A stretch of DNA of 6,365 nt from Desulfobacterales bacterium (GTDB taxonomy: Bacteria > Desulfobacterota > Desulfobacteria > Desulfobacterales > SpSt-501). The notes beneath the pieces are model-generated. The model had not been told where the DNA came from. It saw only the letters and a program-made list of their open reading frames with translations, and did no database searches. Positions 5,933-6,365 of the stretch are shown here, in pieces (the first letter of the stretch is position 1; each line of letters begins with the position of its first letter). The stretch is from the NCBI GenBank assembly GCA_025454275.1, contig JALOOS010000160.1, forward strand, positions 1-6,365. Direction: 5' to 3'. The position numbers and the translations under genes were made by a program.

Positions 5933-6063
5933 AAAGATTCCGCCCCACGAAACCCGATTGACCCTTCACCACCCGCCCCCCTTTGTTCGCACTTAGAGTC
6001 CTTTTCCCAAAGGCCCGAGAGTCGAAAGGGTCATGCCGTTTCGCTCGACCCCTTGACCCCTCG
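5909..6063. repeat. 20-bp inverted repeat flanking the binding-protein/dppB gap
   Basis: Plus-strand 6044-6063 reads CTCGACCCCTTGACCCCTCG and 5909-5928 is its exact reverse complement, with 115 nt between them. The arms are parts of two oppositely oriented octamer arrays. In the operon transcript they could pair as a long stem between the binding-protein gene and dppB. The interval between the arms (5929-6043) contains no gene I can recognise. Confidence 0.85.
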
Positions 6064-6076
6064 GACCCTTGAACCC
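6044..6076. repeat. Degenerate CCCC-TYGA array just downstream of the binding-protein gene
   Basis: C runs at 6049-6052, 6057-6060, 6066-6068 and 6074-6076 are separated by TTGA, TCGGA and TTGAA. It lies 7 bp from the binding-protein stop codon and is the same repeat type as at 2061-2100 and, inverted, at 5896-5932. Confidence 0.75.
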
Positions 6077-6083
6077 TTTTTCT

Positions 6084-6365
6084 TTATTTTTCGAGCGCCG
6101 TGTTCTGGTCAAAGTAGGTCAGCTCAAGCGGGGAGTTGATCACCCCCTTGAGCTTTTTGCTGTAGCCGATGGTCTCCTTGGTCACCAGGATCGGGATCTG
6201 CGGGACCTCCTTCGCGATCAACTCCTGGGCCAGCTTGAGGTAGTTGTTGCGCTCGGCCTCGTCGGCGGCCCGGGTCAGCTTGTCGACGTACTCGTCGAAC
6301 TGCTTGTTCGAATAAAAGACCCGGTTGTTGCCCTTCGGCACCCACTGCTCGGTGTGGTAGAGGGG
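6084..6365 (-). CDS. Peptide ABC transporter substrate-binding protein, family 5, C-terminal fragment
   Basis: The last 93 residues of a periplasmic (or lipid-anchored) solute-binding protein of the SBP_bac_5 / DppA-OppA family, which captures peptides and delivers them to the DppBC channel. The frame runs off the right edge, so the start, signal peptide and most of the binding pocket are outside the window. Visible features are PLYHTEQW followed by VPKGNNRVFYSNKQFDEYVDKL, the helix AADEAERNNYLKLAQELIAKEVPQIPIL, and the closing segment with YSKKLKGVINSPLELTYFD, all typical of the C-terminal lobe of this family (partially completed binding, YxxAQ..l....P.iPi pattern). The gene ends with TAA at 6086-6084. 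A GTG at 6341 could formally start a shorter frame, but the family homology continues upstream of it, so it is internal. It precedes dppB by a 197-bp gap with inverted repeats. The ligand cannot be judged from this fragment. Confidence 0.9.
   Translation of the reverse strand, partial: PLYHTEQWVPKGNNRVFYSNKQFDEYVDKLTRAADEAERNNYLKLAQELIAKEVPQIPILVTKETIGYSKKLKGVINSPLELTYFDQNTALEK

Noticed and set aside
5220..5996. 258-residue plus-strand open frame opposite dppB
   Set aside because: It is antisense to conserved dppB and its composition is that of a shadow frame.
5999..6014. CCTTT-TCCC-AAAGG hairpin as a terminator after the binding-protein gene
   Set aside because: The stem has only 5 bp, with no U-tract on the transcribed strand, and it lies 70 nt past the stop.
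5896..6076. CRISPR-like array
   Set aside because: The units are only 8 bp with 4-bp spacers of near-constant sequence; there are no 23-40 bp direct repeats with unique spacers.

Overview
The window is one strand-consistent gene cluster. Every real gene I can support lies on the minus strand and reads from the right edge to the left. In transcription order it holds: the C-terminus of a family-5 (peptide-type) substrate-binding protein (6365-6084, cut by the window edge); two permease genes of the DppB and DppC type; two ATPase genes of the DppD and DppF type; an isoaspartyl dipeptidase (iadA); and a class-I glutamine-amidotransferase-like gamma-glutamyl hydrolase (peptidase C26, PuuD-like). 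The gaps inside permease-ATPase-ATPase are 3 nt and a 4-nt overlap. iadA and the hydrolase are 28 nt apart. The layout fits one peptide-uptake and peptide-cleavage operon. The inferred flow is: periplasmic binding protein, then DppBC channel powered by DppDF, then cytoplasmic cleavage of imported beta-aspartyl dipeptides by IadA and of gamma-glutamyl compounds by the hydrolase. The shared theme of the two enzymes is non-alpha (isopeptide) bonds.

The sequence is GC-rich with strong third-position GC bias, which creates long antisense shadow ORFs. The genes are bacterial. The C/G-rich intergenic octamer arrays and the long palindrome resemble what I remember from intergenic regions of Desulfobacterota (Deltaproteobacteria), but that placement is low-confidence recollection, not something the sequence proves.

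The most notable features are lesions and repeats in the permease section. dppB contains a perfect 19-bp tandem duplication (5042-5060 and 5061-5079) that shifts the frame. Removing one copy restores a textbook DppB C-terminus ending at a TGA at 4948-4946. About 220 bp away the dppC N-terminus is also broken: a plausible ATG (4842) is out of frame with the conserved body, and the usual N-terminal residues before and into the first membrane segment are missing. Between the two lesions lies a perfect 21-bp inverted repeat (4868-4888 / 4928-4948) that overlaps the native dppB stop. Either the transporter is decaying or this stretch is misassembled.

Gaps of interest are 5886-6083 (198 bp, between the binding-protein gene and dppB) and 2005-2100 (96 bp, between dppF and iadA). 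Both carry degenerate CCCC-TYGA octamer arrays. In the first gap two arrays face each other and share an exact 20-bp inverted repeat. No RNA genes, CRISPR array, insertion sequence or convincing promoter or terminator was found. Positions 1-29 hold nothing I can identify.
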